Assembly (NCBI GenBank): GCA_025716855.1
Contig: JAIXMQ010000132.1
Location: 1-38,889 of the forward strand
Direction of reading: 5' to 3'
Origin: Pilaira anomala
Lineage: Eukaryota; Mucoromycota; Mucoromycetes; Mucorales; Mucoraceae
DNA: 38,889 nt
Position numbers and translations under genes: made by a program. Below the pieces are notes generated by a model. The model worked only from the letters and a program-made list of their open reading frames with translations. It made no database searches and was not told the origin of the DNA. The stretch's first letter is position 1, and every line of letters starts with the position of its first letter. This document shows positions 1 to 12,495 of the stretch, piece after piece.

Positions 1-1
1 A

Positions 2-1738
2 CAAACTGTACAACAAGAGGATTTATCAAAGGTTGTTGTAGGCTATTTAATGGATGATGAAGAGGAACAATCTGCTTTACCATCACAAGTCAATACACCT
101 GCTGCAAATACAGAAGAACCAGAAGAATATATTTATGCGGGCATTGGCAAAATCGATATCAATCCAAAGAGTGGATTATCCTCTTCTACTCATTTCACAT
201 TGAAGGATCTTATTTTCAGTCGACTCAAATCGAATTCACAAACTACAGTGATTGCAACATTAAAATTACTCAAGACATTGATTAAGAATCATTGTCAATA
301 TTCACTCAAGTTACTTTCAATTTATCCTGATAATCTCAAGAACCCAACAATTATTTCCCATCATCTTCGTGAAGTTGAGTTGTATTTCTCTTTGATTATT
401 GCCATTGATTCAGATCATGCAAAGGATGTGTTAGCATGTGGGTATGAAGATTACCTTCGAGATGTAGAAATGGCAATTGATTCAGATTGGTGTTATCAAA
501 ACATGAACCCTTCCAATGATCAACAACGTAGTTCTCGAAATGATATGAAGGAGATGCCAAAAGCCAGAAGAAGAAGAAGTTTCAAGTATGGACAACGATT
601 TGAAGATACTAAACAAGAGGAAAAAGAAGAAGAAGAGAAGCAAAGAAAGAGAAAACAAAGTTTACAATGTGGTGGTATGAAAGCATTAGCAAGACATCGC
701 ATACGCTCTACAGACCCACTTTTACAAATCTTGCTGAGTTTATTAAGTCATTTCTTTACACAATCATCCGAACTTAATTTAGCTTTAACAGGTGTCATTA
801 CAGCATTAGCATTATGTCCCTATCGCAGTTTACAAGGTTGGATTTCATTTAGTGAAACTGATCGCACGAATCGAGACGATATTCTTGTATTGAACTCCAA
901 TGGACAACCTGCTGTGACCAAAACTAAGATTCGTAGTCAAGATATTTATGCACATTTTGATACCAGCGCACCAGTGGACGAAGATGATGAGGAGGATGAT
1001 CGATCCGTTGATTTTGGAGCCGATAGAGAATCATCCAAAATGACATCGCCCACCTACTTTAAATCATACCCACCTTTTTTCACTTTACTTCGTACTTTGA
1101 CTCAACAAGTAGATTATTATCGATCTGAAATTCATGCTTTTGATAAGCTTTTAGAGGAAAGACGTAATGCACTTATTGCAGGAGAGACATCCTTCTTGGA
1201 TAAAAGAGTCGTGACACCATCACCGTTACCTTCACTTTCAACAGGTACTCGAGGTATGAGTGGAGCACAACAGTTGAATACGGCAGGTATCTTGAATAGA
1301 AGACCTTCAGTACTTCGAACTTCTTTATCAACCGATCCAGCACCAGCATTAACACCTTCTTCATCCACATCTACAGCACAGTTAGGATCAAGTCCTAATG
1401 CACCACCCGTAAATATGAATGTTGTGATGAATAATCCAATGTCACCTCTTGGTTTACATATTCGAAAGACAAGTGCGATGCGTATTCAACCTTTGTTTCC
1501 TTCAAACTTTGTAAGTGAAAGAGAAGAACCAATTTTAAATTTAGATGATGAGGATGAACATACTTTTGCACCTAAAACAGCCGATCCTTCTAGACCTAAA
1601 CGAGTAGATAAAAGTACAGAGATTACACTTTCCATGTTGCTGAATAATGTGGTGATTCTAGAAGAAAGTATAAAAGAGTTGGTGGCTTTAATGCAGGTCA
1701 GACGTAGTTTGGGAATTGATGAAATTGCATACGTTTAA
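2..1738 (+). CDS. FHIP/RAI16-like protein, 5'-truncated
   Basis: The reading frame is open from the window edge (base 2) to the TAA at 1736-1738, so this is the C-terminal ~578 residues of a longer protein and the Met at base 50 is probably internal. Two blocks resemble the RAI16/FHIP family: a helical segment around HHLREVELYFSLIIAID, and a later one containing DPLLQILLSLLSHFF and LALTGVITALALCPY. Between them is a charged, low-complexity Arg/Lys/Glu-rich stretch; acidic and Ser/Thr/Pro-rich linkers follow, then a short C-terminal helix. In animals and filamentous fungi FHIP joins FTS and Hook and links dynein to early endosomes; that role here is family inference. It is convergent with the downstream minus-strand gene. 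No intron is visible in this part. The family call rests on remembered motif resemblance. Confidence 0.72.
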   Translation, partial: QTVQQEDLSKVVVGYLMDDEEEQSALPSQVNTPAANTEEPEEYIYAGIGKIDINPKSGLSSSTHFTLKDLIFSRLKSNSQTTVIATLKLLKTLIKNHCQYSLKLLSIYPDNLKNPTIISHHLREVELYFSLIIAIDSDHAKDVLACGYEDYLRDVEMAIDSDWCYQNMNPSNDQQRSSRNDMKEMPKARRRRSFKYGQRFEDTKQEEKEEEEKQRKRKQSLQCGGMKALARHRIRSTDPLLQILLSLLSHFFTQSSELNLALTGVITALALCPYRSLQGWISFSETDRTNRDDILVLNSNGQPAVTKTKIRSQDIYAHFDTSAPVDEDDEEDDRSVDFGADRESSKMTSPTYFKSYPPFFTLLRTLTQQVDYYRSEIHAFDKLLEERRNALIAGETSFLDKRVVTPSPLPSLSTGTRGMSGAQQLNTAGILNRRPSVLRTSLSTDPAPALTPSSSTSTAQLGSSPNAPPVNMNVVMNNPMSPLGLHIRKTSAMRIQPLFPSNFVSEREEPILNLDDEDEHTFAPKTADPSRPKRVDKSTEITLSMLLNNVVILEESIKELVALMQVRRSLGIDEIAYV

Positions 1739-3580
1739 ACTTTTTATCAACTTGAAAAATACACTCTATTTTTTTTAATGCAAACTTCATATCCTGTGAA
1801 AATCAAAATAAAACAAATCCGTAGATCCCGTTATTATCCTTTTTCTATTTTTTCTTTTTAATTGAGGGTACAAAAATGATCATGTGTATTGGTTCGTGTA
1901 TCCACTATTAAAAAAAAAAAAAAAAAAAAAAAGAGCCTTTTCCATTAAGAGTTTTGAATACAATTGCGCTATTATTTCATTTAACTTAATAATTCATCTT
2001 GTAAAATTTTAACAGGTTACAATACTTTGCGAAAGGTATAGTTATACCATATGTTACAGATGCATGTACACACATACATACTCTCTCTCTCTCTCTCTCT
2101 TCACAAGATGCTGAAATGAATTTGGAGTCCTATTCATAATAGCATCCAAGTAGTTATAATAACAACAAGCGAAATTTAATTGAATAATGTTGTACTTTTT
2201 AATTGTATACATGTAATAGATGCATTAAATTACGGATATATCTCTATCATTTTTTTTTTTGACTATTATAGAATATAAAGTTAAAAAGTAATTTTTTAAC
2301 GTATTAGTACATTCTCTCAACTGATCTGTGATAGAGAGTATGTAAGAGTCTTGTTGTAACTAGTAGGGTAAAAGAGTAGTTACTAGAAAATGTAACATTT
2401 GTTTAATTAAAAAAAAAAAAGGCGCATGTTGTATTGAACATTTCTTTTGTTATAATTAAGAAAGAATAGAAAGAGCTTTGATCTGTAATGTATATAGCTT
2501 GCATAAATCTAGATTATTTATTTATGTTTTTTTTTTTCTTTAAAGATCTTGAACGAAGCAGGCAAAAAAGTGGGCGTTATTTACCATAAAAGAGAAAAAA
2601 ATATTCATGTTGGTCGAAAAAGGCAATATAATATGTAGCCCATTAAATGTCTGCTGTTTGTTTGTATGTATGGAAGGGCCAATTGGGATCATCAAAGTGC
2701 CACAACAGGTACAAATAGCGTTTATGAACCGAAGTATTGTATTGTTATGAAACAGAACGTTAAGCCTGCCATGATATTTGTAGGACAAGAAAAGAATCAA
2801 GAAAGGGTCCTGATAAAATTGCCATTTTGTATTATAATTCCATGGTACCAAGAATTTGATAAATAACAAATGATGAGTTATTTTGATGAATTGAATGAGG
2901 ATTTATATCACTTGAGAGCAACTATTTTTATGTAGTTTTAGGGTATTAAGGGTCTATTGAATAGAGTAGTTTGATTACTAGATAACTGAGAAGGAAAATG
3001 AAAAAAATAGTGATAAACTGTGCGCGCTGTTTATTAATAAATCTATCAAAATTTACAGTGAATAGAATCTTCTTTGTTTCATGAAAAAGTTTGTCCAGAA
3101 CCCAAGCATTCAATTACCGCGACAAACTTAAAATGAGAATTGGAGAGAGTGTGTACACACACAAAACTCATTAACCTGAATTGAGTAGAGCACGTTCTTA
3201 GTAAATTTATGGGAGATTTATACTTTACATTACTCAGTAAAAAAGGATCACATAGTTACAACTCTTTATATTCTTCTTTTTTTGAAAGCTAATAGATCAA
3301 GCACAATAACACTAAAATAAATCACTTTTTAAATAATAAATATCATTTAATTATATAAATAGCTTCTAAAAAAAAAATAAAAAAGTAAATAAAAGTAAAC
3401 ATTACACCAAAGAGAATCTTTTAGAAACCAGCTTTATCTCTTTATATACACGGCAAACGGCGCGCGAGAGAGCGAACAAAATGGTAAAACAAAACTTTTT
3501 TCATTTCAGCAAAGCCCAAATACATCATAAATAAACAAAAAAAAAAAATGACCGAGAATGAATTAATTTAATGGTTATAT
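1739..3580. other. Convergent intergenic region, no clear gene
   Basis: This 1.8-kb gap lies between two convergent genes. It holds A/T homopolymers, a (CT)n tract near 2081-2100 and likely 3' UTRs. A 66-codon plus-strand open frame (2666-2866) has a balanced amino-acid composition with several Trp and Tyr, but I recognise nothing in it and see no splice partners. I do not call a gene here. Confidence 0.6.
2079..2101. repeat. (CT)n microsatellite
   Basis: An uninterrupted run of about ten CT dinucleotides follows a short CA/TA-rich stretch. It is simple-sequence DNA with no visible coding role. Confidence 0.9.
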
Positions 3581-4919
3581 TTAAGAAAGGACTCGAGATA
3601 ATCCAGGTACAGAACTGATTGTTACCGAAGTAACACCATTGGAATCGGCATGTGAAAGAAGAGGTCCGACACTCAATTCATTCCAAGCAGCCCAAAGTTC
3701 ACGTACATTGTCTTTAGCTGTATTTGATAACACAATACAAAAGATAGCATCGTAACCACCTGCACCTGGTACGCCTGCCATCAATACACCTGGTATATCA
3801 CTACAAGCATCTAATAACTTTGTTTGTTCTTTAGGCTCTACAGGCACTCCAGAGAGTTCGGTCATCTTTTGTAAATAATGACGAACTTGGTTGAAATCTT
3901 GTACTAAATCAACAAGTACTTTTGCAACTGGTCCAGCAACAGAAACTTGTTCAGACCATTCCTTTGATTTAAATGAACCACATGTCTCAATCGTTTGATT
4001 GTATCCTGCAGGGTCTTGTTCGTAAAGTGTTGAAAGATCTCTAAAGTGTTGTTCTACTAAACTGTTGTATCGACCGAGTTCTGTCCAGACTTCATCTGAT
4101 TCCTCTGGCTTGGATTTCTTCCAAGCAAGTACCTTACCAACTAAAGTAGGTGTATGACTACCCGCATCAATATCTGCCAAGATCAAGTCGAATCCAGGTG
4201 GTAATTGAAAGGGAGTTACTTTATTATCCCATTCTTTATTATTTGCGTCTAATGCTTGACATAATACTTTTGGATTTACATTTTCGTCCTACAAATATAT
4301 ATATATATATATTAGCATATTAAAAGATTTTTATGTGTGCTAACTTACCATCAAAGGGGTCAAGATGGAAGGATTGAATCGCTTATAACGATGACTACCC
4401 CAAACTGCAGAAGAAACATCAAATCCACTACCTACTTTACCTTGAGCTAAACAATGCACGAATTGAGCCAAGTTATGAATCAATGTCTTTTCAGATCGAT
4501 CTAATGATTTTTGAACTACACCGAAATGAAGTAAGAGAGCTGCCACAAGGGATGTAGTTAATGCGGCAGAGCTACCAAGACCTGTCTTATGTACGGTAGA
4601 AAGTGTTGCATGTGTTGGACAGAATGGATCAAGCGATTGAAGAGATTCAGCTGTATTATCTAAATGTTTTGCTTGAAGCTTATGTAATTTTTAATTTTTT
4701 ACATTATTTTTAATCAATGCAAAAATGAAATAGTGTACCTGAGCGCGTTGAGAATAAAAGTCGTTATCACCTACAATGGTAATATGAATACCCTGTTCTA
4801 ATTGATTTGAAAGTAACTTGGAGCCTATCTTTTCGAGAATGAGTAAAAGAGAAAACTTTAAACAAGTTTCAACAAACTTGTTTCGGGATTCTGTACTACA
4901 ATTTATTATGTCAGTGTCA

Positions 4920-4955
<36 letters not shown>

Positions 4956-5217
4956 AAAAAAAAGTGTTGATGTATATACTTTACGAAGGAAAAAAGTCAA
5001 GTTGATCGTTTGTGTTGATGTTGGCTTTATAAGACCATTGAGCTTGCTCGAATTGAGGAGAGTCAACAGTGATGGTACCTGCATGTGTCTGGGGTCTGAT
5101 GACAGTATAGAAACGAGCAGAAGTACCAACAACTAAACCGTTAAAGGCTTGTTCAAGTACCAAGTAACCACCTGTTAAGAGTACTTTTCCTGGTGCAGAA
5201 GCAATAGTAGTTGTCAT
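3581..5217 (-). CDS. ERG8: Phosphomevalonate kinase (ERG8)
   Basis: GHMP-family kinase that phosphorylates 5-phosphomevalonate to the diphosphate, on the route to isopentenyl diphosphate and ergosterol. Four exons on the minus strand: 5217-4985, 4895-4739, 4678-4349 and 4288-3581, with three GT..AG introns of 60-89 bp, give 475 residues, close to the 451 of yeast Erg8. The N-terminus SAPGKVLLTGGYLVLE is the first GHMP motif. The ATP-binding loop KTGLGSSAA lies at about residues 161-169, followed by the GSGFDVSSAVWGS segment. The C-terminal GVPGAGGYDAIFCI matches GHMP motif 3. Introns are rich in TA repeats. It shares a 251-bp upstream region with the divergent RhoGEF gene. No truncation or frameshift is seen. 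Confidence 0.95.
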
Positions 5218-5468
5218 CTGTTTATATTCTTAAAGAACGAGATTAACTTTTTTAAACACGCGAAAAATAAATACAAAAAAAAAAAAAAAAAAAAAAAAAA
5301 AAAGCGGAATTATAAGCGAGACAAAAAAAAAAAGGGGGTGGGGTATACGAGCCAAAAAAAAAATATATATATAATATATATGAACTAGTTGTATTTTTTC
5401 TTCTTTTTTCTTCTTCTTCTTCTCTTGTTATATATCTTTTTTTAACAAGAGTATAACTTATAGTTTGA
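5218..5468. promoter_or_regulatory. Divergent promoter region ERG8 / RhoGEF
   Basis: These 251 bp separate two outward-facing start codons and must hold the 5' UTRs and core promoters of both genes. There is a 25-base A tract near 5276-5303, a TA-rich stretch near 5362-5382 and a TTC-repeat pyrimidine tract before the RhoGEF start. No specific factor site is claimed. Confidence 0.6.
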
Positions 5469-6842
5469 ATGTCTGTTGATGCTTGTAATAATTTACAAAG
5501 TTCATCCATCTTATTAAAGAAAGTTCGACCTATCAATAATGTAGTAGTGATACGAGACCACCATCAACCACCAGCACCACCACCAGGACCAACAGTAATA
5601 GTTGAAAATAAAAAGAAATTTAGTAAATTACATTCATTAGTAGCATCTGTATCTAAAAGAAGAGTAACAGCAACAACAACAACAACAACAACAACAACAA
5701 AAGATGATAATTTAACCAAGTATGGATCAACTACATCTTTACCTACAGAACCATTAAAACCACCTATGAGATTAAAACCATCTATTTCGGCCAGACCCTT
5801 TTCACAATTCTTTTTTCCGATCAAGGAAGAACAACAACAACAACAACAACAACAACAAAACCAAACAAAACCAATAATTAAAAAAAGACTTAATAAGAGA
5901 CATAGTATAGCAATGGATTTAATAGAAACACCAGATGAAATGATTTCAGCCTCATCTTCACGTTCTTCTTCACTCAAGACAGTTAAAAATCAACCAATTA
6001 TAGATAATGTAGTGATAGCGACAACAACATCGGATCTAAATCCTTGTATTCAATCCGATATCACTTTTTCAACAACAACGAGTAATAAAAGGTTATCGGG
6101 TGTTGCAAGAGCACGTACTGTACTCCGATTTGATTCAAATCATAAGAGAGAAATGAAAGCATTAGATGTTTGGAAAGATACAATTACTCAGTTATCTGAA
6201 GATGTTGAAGAGAATAGACTAGAAGCAGAGAAAGATTTGTATCATATTTTATCTCATCCTGCATTACTTGTAACTATATATAAATTACCAAAATAAAGTC
6301 AAAGTCCTAATAAATCTCACACACAAAAACCCTTTTTGTTTATATATATATGGTATAGCCGGACCATCCATTAGAACGACAACGATTTGTACGACATTCT
6401 ACGCCAAAAGATATTGCAATGAAGAAATTTATTTTAAATGAATTGAGCGAAACAGAAAAGAGTTATAATCAATTATTACTCTTAATTAAACAAGTAAAAT
6501 ACATAATAATTAGTAAAGATGTAAAAGATTTTAATAACTTTTTTTTTTTATGATAGAGATATATGGAACCAATGGTTGCAGCATCACTAGCAAAAGATCC
6601 ATTAGTAAAAGCTACCGATATACCCATACTATTTAATCATTTAACTGATATGATTGAATTATCCGATAGACTATTAGTTTGTTTTCAACAAGATAAAAGT
6701 AATATCGGAAAAGTATTTAAATCAGTTGAATCTGATTTGGTTGTCTTTTTGAAATACTCTATGCATTATAGAACAAATATTAAATCTATCAAAAGAGCAT
6801 GTAGTAATGTTTTGTTTGTAAAAATTGATCAAGTATGTATGC

Positions 6843-6873
<31 letters not shown>

Positions 6874-7224
6874 TTTTTATATATACTGAATTGTTAAAAA
6901 TATAGGAAAGTTTAACGAGAAGAGATACAAATAGACTTGGTATGTCGGATTACTTTATTGCGCCCATACAACGAATACCCAGATACTGTTTACTTATTAA
7001 AGGTATATATATTTTGTTGTTGTTAGTTTATATAATTTTTTTTTTTTTTATTAAAAAATCCAGGTTCATCATACACATGTATAGATCTACAAAAATATAC
7101 GCATCCAAGTGAGGCTAGTTATACTGATTTAGATATTGCATTAAAGACTCTGACAGGATTAGCTGTAGCTATGAATCATGTACAAAATAAAAATACTATA
7201 CGTACATCGCTTCGAACACTATAA
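5469..7224 (+). CDS. RhoGEF (Dbl-homology domain) protein without PH domain
   Basis: Five exons, 5469-6269, 6359-6493, 6557-6832, 6906-7002 and 7064-7224, give 489 residues. An in-frame TGA lies directly before the chosen ATG. The first ~265 residues are low complexity, with a Thr run near 66-77 encoded by ACA repeats and a Gln run near 121-131 encoded by CAA repeats. A DH domain fills about 286-485: CR1-like FILNELSETEKSY, then RYMEPM after the second junction, and the strongly conserved CR3-like YFIAPIQRIPRYCLLIK at about 420-436. The protein stops right after the last DH helix, so the PH domain that usually follows DH is absent. DH domains catalyse GDP/GTP exchange on Rho GTPases; the target (Rho1, Cdc42 or Rac) cannot be told from sequence. 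Confidence 0.88.
5667..5701 (+). repeat. (ACA)n trinucleotide repeat, poly-Thr coding
   Basis: About ten tandem ACA/CAA-register triplets lie inside the RhoGEF coding exon and encode a threonine run. A second CAA repeat at 5829-5860 encodes a glutamine run. Both are likely to vary in length. Confidence 0.9.
5829..5860 (+). repeat. (CAA)n trinucleotide repeat, poly-Gln coding
   Basis: About ten CAA triplets in frame in the RhoGEF first exon encode poly-Gln. All codons are CAA, so the tract is prone to slippage. Confidence 0.9.
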
Positions 7225-7308
7225 AAAAAAAATAATCATAATATAATTTTTTTTTTTTTTTTTTTTTTTTATTTCCTAATAACTTTTTCTTTTCTTTTTT
7301 TCTTTTTT

Positions 7309-8853
7309 TTAAGCGTCTTGTTGAGGCCAAACATGGATCGATTTAAATTCATCAATAATTTCAATTAATTTTTCTTTTGTTAAATAAGGTACATTGTACT
7401 TAAATCCTGTCTCACGTTCAATCTTACTACCATCTGCTGAAAGTGAGTGGTTATCTAATAGTTCCAAGTCAAGGTAAGGTGATAAAGGTGTGACGGTAAT
7501 ACCACTTTTGCGCACAATCTCTGCCCATGGTCCCAAATGTTTTTCATTGACGGAATCAGTAACAGATTCCAAGTTGAGCTTAATATATACATTTTAGTAT
7601 ATTACATGTTTCAAAAAATATTTATAAAAAAATAAAAAAAAAATCTTCTTACTTTGGCAAAGGCAGAAACAACTGTACCATGATATGATGTCTTTACGTT
7701 ATAAATTGATTGTAAATGTACGTTAATTGCTTCCTGATCTAAAAAAAAAAAAAAATTATATCTGTATAAGCATGTACATCACGTAAACATAATGTGTATT
7801 TGTATATATATAAAAAAAACCTGTTTCTGTCTTGTCAACCAAATTAAATACAGGTACAGTACCCGTTGAACCAATACGTTTCTCCATGTACCATTCAGTT
7901 AAATACCAGCAGGCACGTACCACGTCTTCTACATGCACTGTATTGATCTTCAAGTCTTTTGACCACAAATATTTCATCTCTTCTTTTAAATGAGCATACA
8001 CTCTTCCGATAATCAATCGAGGTGCTTTTTTTTTTAAAAAAAAAATGAGTATGTATGTATGTATCTTAATTCTTATCATACTTTACTTATGCCTAAAAGT
8101 GCTGCAGGTCCATAAACAATTGCAGGACGAAGGATTAATAAATTGAGGCTATGAATAAAAAATTAGTTTCTATGGTAACTAACTAATTCACTTTTTTTTT
8201 TTTCTACCCTTCAATCTTTTTTAATGCTTCTTCTGCTTTATACTTGTGTTTAGCAATAATAGTCCAAGGATTAATCTTGGAAGTTTCAGTTGATGGTTCC
8301 TAAATTTCCAAAAACTCAATAAGTAACACGTTATACAATAATACAAGATTACTTACCTGTTTACTATCATACACTTCGGCTGTCGATAATTCAACAAATA
8401 ATTTCACTTTACGTTTAGCAGCTTCTTTTGCACAGTTGACGGATAAGTTAAAAATGCGCTCTTGATATATTTCAGGTACTTGAGAGTATTTAGTTTCAGC
8501 CGCAAAATTGAATACAAAATCGAATTCTTTTCCGTCCTCTCTATCAAAGCAAGCCGCGATAGAAGCTTTATATATATATATATATATATACATATATGTA
8601 TGAATAAACGTCTTGTGTTTATCAGTTTAGAGTTATTTATATACTTACTTTGATTAATAAGGTTAGCTTGCTTAAACTCCACTTGAGAAAAAGTTTGTTT
8701 AAAGGTGTCAGTAAAATAAGCTGTTTGTGGTAACATCTTATCTGCAACTCGAATACTGTTCACAAGATGGTTAGAGACCAGGTAATGAACGAAATGACGA
8801 CCGATAAATCCCACACCCCCTAATACAAGTACGTTTGCTTTTTCTACTGTCAT
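7309..8853 (-). CDS. Extended SDR / NAD-dependent epimerase-dehydratase-like protein
   Basis: Seven exons on the minus strand, 8853-8649, 8565-8357, 8299-8208, 8148-8087, 8024-7821, 7738-7653 and 7578-7309, give 375 residues with all junctions GT..AG. The N-terminus VLVLGGVGFIGRHFV carries the GxxGxxG dinucleotide-binding motif (G12, G15, G18). FNFAAETKYSQ follows, then ELSTAEVYDS with the usual Ser region, and LRPAIVYGP and NTVHVEDVVRACWYL, typical of extended SDRs. At the YxxxK position the sequence reads PWTIIAKHK, with Ile153 in place of Tyr and Lys157 kept, so the classical catalytic tyrosine is missing. Substrate is unknown; it may bind cofactor without standard epimerase chemistry. It is divergent from the chitin synthase gene. 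Confidence 0.88.
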
Positions 8854-8877
8854 GGTGTTAATCTTGTTTGTTGTAAG

Positions 8878-8910
<33 letters not shown>

Positions 8911-9309
8911 TACGGAGTGGTAAAATAAGAAAAATATAAAAAAATTTAAAGTGTAGGCACCTTGTCATACACCCTCAAATGTTAAGGGGAAATTATCTGT
9001 TTTTGTTGCTAATAAACGAATGATCTGTCTGATGTGGTAATATAGAGTAAACAAGGTCTAGAAAAGGAAACTTATTTGATAAGTATGTTCGTTTATCTCA
9101 ATAAAAAGTGTAAGACAGAGACAGTAGAAGGATCTTGTGATAGAAAGAAAAAAAAAAAAAAAAACGTTGATAAAAAAATAATTAATTGGTATTTGGTACG
9201 ACTATAATGTTGTATTTTTAAATTTTTGTATTTCATTTCTCTCTCTCTCTCTTTTCTCTTTTCCACTTTTTTTTTCTTCTTCTTCTTCTTCTCTTACAGT
9301 AACCAAAAA
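8854..9309. promoter_or_regulatory. Divergent region SDR / chitin synthase
   Basis: These 456 bp between divergent start codons hold both promoters. There is an A tract near 8879-8908. A pyrimidine-rich stretch at 9236-9297 ends in TTACAG eleven bases before the chitin synthase ATG, which looks like a 3' splice site of a 5' UTR intron. That would explain why the in-frame ATG at 9226 (poly-Phe) is not the real start. Confidence 0.5.
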
Positions 9310-12300
9310 ATGAATAACGAACCATTAAGTAGAAATGGATCCCAGAAACAAAATAAAGCACCGCGTCGACAGAAATCATTGGTTAGACCAGAACGAGACA
9401 GAAACGATCCCAATAATCGATTATATCATTATCGACAAAGAGCCACACAAGAGAATTCAGAACCAAGTACAACAGGAAATGAACCCACTACTACTTTACA
9501 AAGAAAGCCAACTTTACGTGAAAACATCTTGAGAAGAGGAAAAAGTATTTTAGGAAGAGAAGAAGAAAAGGACAATAGGGATCTGTTTGCGGAACAAATG
9601 ATGCAAGAAAAAGAAAAAAATAAATTTAAATTTAATCCTTGGATGACTTATTGTCGTATCCTTACATGTTGTATACCTAAACAACTTTTACGATGCGTTG
9701 GTATGTACAAAAAAAAAAAAAAAAAAATAGACATAATTAATCACTCATGTAAAAATAGGTATTCCTGATGGTCCAGCACAAAGTGCTTGGCGAGAGAAAA
9801 TAGGTTTAGTTTCATTCATCTTATTTATCATGGGCTGCGTAGGTTTCTTGACATTTGGTTTCACACAAGTTGTTTGTCCTATCCCACCATTAAGTGTAAA
9901 AGGAGGGCAAGTAGGAAACGGGTATTTGATCATAAATGGTTGGGCTTATATGTTGGCCGATTGGTCTCATCCAACTATCCCAGGTGCAGAAGGTCCTACT
10001 AATATACTTTACGATCCATGGAATGGTGCTGGTATGGATGCCAGCTTCTTATTTCAACAAGTTCAACCCATCTGTACCAATGTACTAATACCTCTACAAG
10101 GAGAACAACCTGTTTACTTCCCGTGTCAATTATTTAATCCCAACGTAACAACTCCACCAGATCCAACTCAATTCATGAACAGAACGAGTTGTCATTTATC
10201 TGCTGCTTCTTTGAATACCTATAGAGGATTCCAAGACCAAGGTGTACCAAATTTAACTGGCGGATTTCATAAATCTGCTCGAGTTTATTATGGCTGGGAT
10301 GAGATTACACCAGAAAGTGGATTAAGTGTTTATAATGGGTAATGTGTACACACATAAGATGAGACTTTTTTTTTTTTTTATTATTATTTATTTGTACAAC
10401 ACCAAATTCAATTATTATTTACCAAATTATTATATACATTAGAAACGTCTTGAACCTTAAATTATTAAGTTCTTTACCATTGACTCACTTTCGTGCACCT
10501 GAAAACGGTTTAATCGCACAAACCTTATCTGATCCTTCAACATTCTTGGGTAAAGATATAACCATGATCATTAACTTAAAGGAAAACTCGGTCGAGTGGG
10601 AACTGGAGGCAAGATGTCTTTCGGCTCTATTAAAAGTTGGCTCATTAGATACGATCAGCATTGGTTGCATGGCGTCAGAAATCGTATTGTATGTTTCATT
10701 GGCGGTTATCTTGGGTGTTATCTTTGTCAAGTTTGCTTTGGCTGTCATCTTTGGTTGGTTTCTTAGTTGGAAATTAGGGAACTTTAAAGAAGGTCAATCG
10801 TATGCTGCTAGAATGGAGAGAGAACAGGAGATTGAAAATTGGACAACAAGTATGCAGGCTGGTGCTCCGTTACCGTTAAAACCAAAGCCTCAATCAACGT
10901 ATCAAGGGAGACGTAAAAGCTTGTTTCCTCAAACTTCCAAGTTCACTCAACCTAGACATGGATCAACTCGATTTGATGGACCTGGATCATCTACTTCTGT
11001 ATGGCGTACACCCAACAGGTAAAAAAAAAAAAAAAAAAGAAAAAGAAAGAGAAAAAATGTAACGTTATTGAAATTTTATTCCTAAAAAAAAAAAAAAAAA
11101 AAAAAAAGCGCATTAGAGGGTCATGTGAATAGACAAAGCATGTATTATGCAGCAGACGGAAGCAGACAATCTACATATAATTTAGGATCCGAAGGAAGTT
11201 TCTACAATAACACAAGCCGAGCATCCGTCTTTTATAACACACCAAACACAACACGATTTCTAGGTGCAGCAGCCATGAACCAAGATTATACTCGACGTGG
11301 CTCAATTTATTCAGGATCGGATGAAAATACACATACGACCGAGACTTCAAACGGTAGTCCCGTATGTCCCTTCCCTTTATCACCACACGCCCTCCCAATA
11401 CCTCCTTTAGATTATATGCCATTTCATTTCCCTTTAGCTTACACCATTTGTCTCGTTACTTGTTATTCAGAAGGTGAGGCAGGTATTCGAATTACCCTGG
11501 ATTCAATTGCTACAAGTGATTACCCGAACAGTCATAAATTATTATTAGTCATCTGTGATGGGTTAATTACAGGCTCAGGAGAAAGTAAAAGTACACCTGA
11601 TATCTGTGTAGGCATGATGAGAGATTTATTGGTAGCGGATCAAGACATCAAGCCCAATTCATATGTAGCATTAGCGGACGGATCTCGACAAAACAATATG
11701 GCCAAAGTGTACGCGGGATATTACAAATACGATGATACAACGGTTGCAAAAGAACATCAACAACGTGTACCAATGATCACCATTGTCAAATGTGGTACAG
11801 AAGCAGAACAAGCAGAAGGTGGTAAACCTGGAAATCGAGGCAAGAGAGATTCACAAATTATCTTGATGCAATTTATGCAAAAGGTCATGTTTGATGAACG
11901 CATGACAATGATGGAATATGAGTTTTTTAATTCAATCTGGAGAATATGCGGTGTCCCTGCTGATGTATTTGAAATTGTCTTGATGGTGGATGCAGATACA
12001 AAATTGTTCCCAGATGCACTTTCAAGATTAATCTCATGTGCTGTCAAAGATCCTGAAATTTCTGGTTTATGTGGAGAGACAAAGATCGCAAATAAAACGG
12101 ATAGTTTTGTAACAATGATGCAGGTTTTTGAATATTATATCAGTCATCATCAATCAAAGGCTTTTGAATCCATCTTTGGTGGTGTCACTTGTTTACCAGG
12201 TTGCTTCTGTATGTATCGAATTAAGGCTCCAAAGGGACCCGATGGCTATTGGGTACCCATTTTAGCAAACCCAGATATTGTAGAAAGATATTCAGAGAAT

Positions 12301-12462
12301 GTGGTAGATACTTTACATAAAAAGAATTTATTACTATTAGGTGAAGATCGATATCTGTCAACTCTCATGTTACGTACTTTTCCTAATCGAAAAATGATGT
12401 TTGTACCACAAGCAGTGTAAGTTTGAATTAAACAGAAATTATCATTTTATTGTTTACTTAGC

Positions 12463-12495
<33 letters not shown>

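Noticed and set aside
2540..2869. 109-codon minus-strand open frame
   Set aside because: No recognisable motif, no splice partners, and the opposite-strand frame of 66 codons is at least as plausible; neither is supported.
5564..5977. 137-codon minus-strand frame with poly-Cys and poly-Val
   Set aside because: It is the antisense shadow of the CAA/ACA repeats in the RhoGEF exon.
9226..9309. Upstream in-frame ATG for chitin synthase
   Set aside because: It would add a poly-Phe/Ser leader coded by a pyrimidine tract that ends in TTACAG, more likely a 5' UTR intron.
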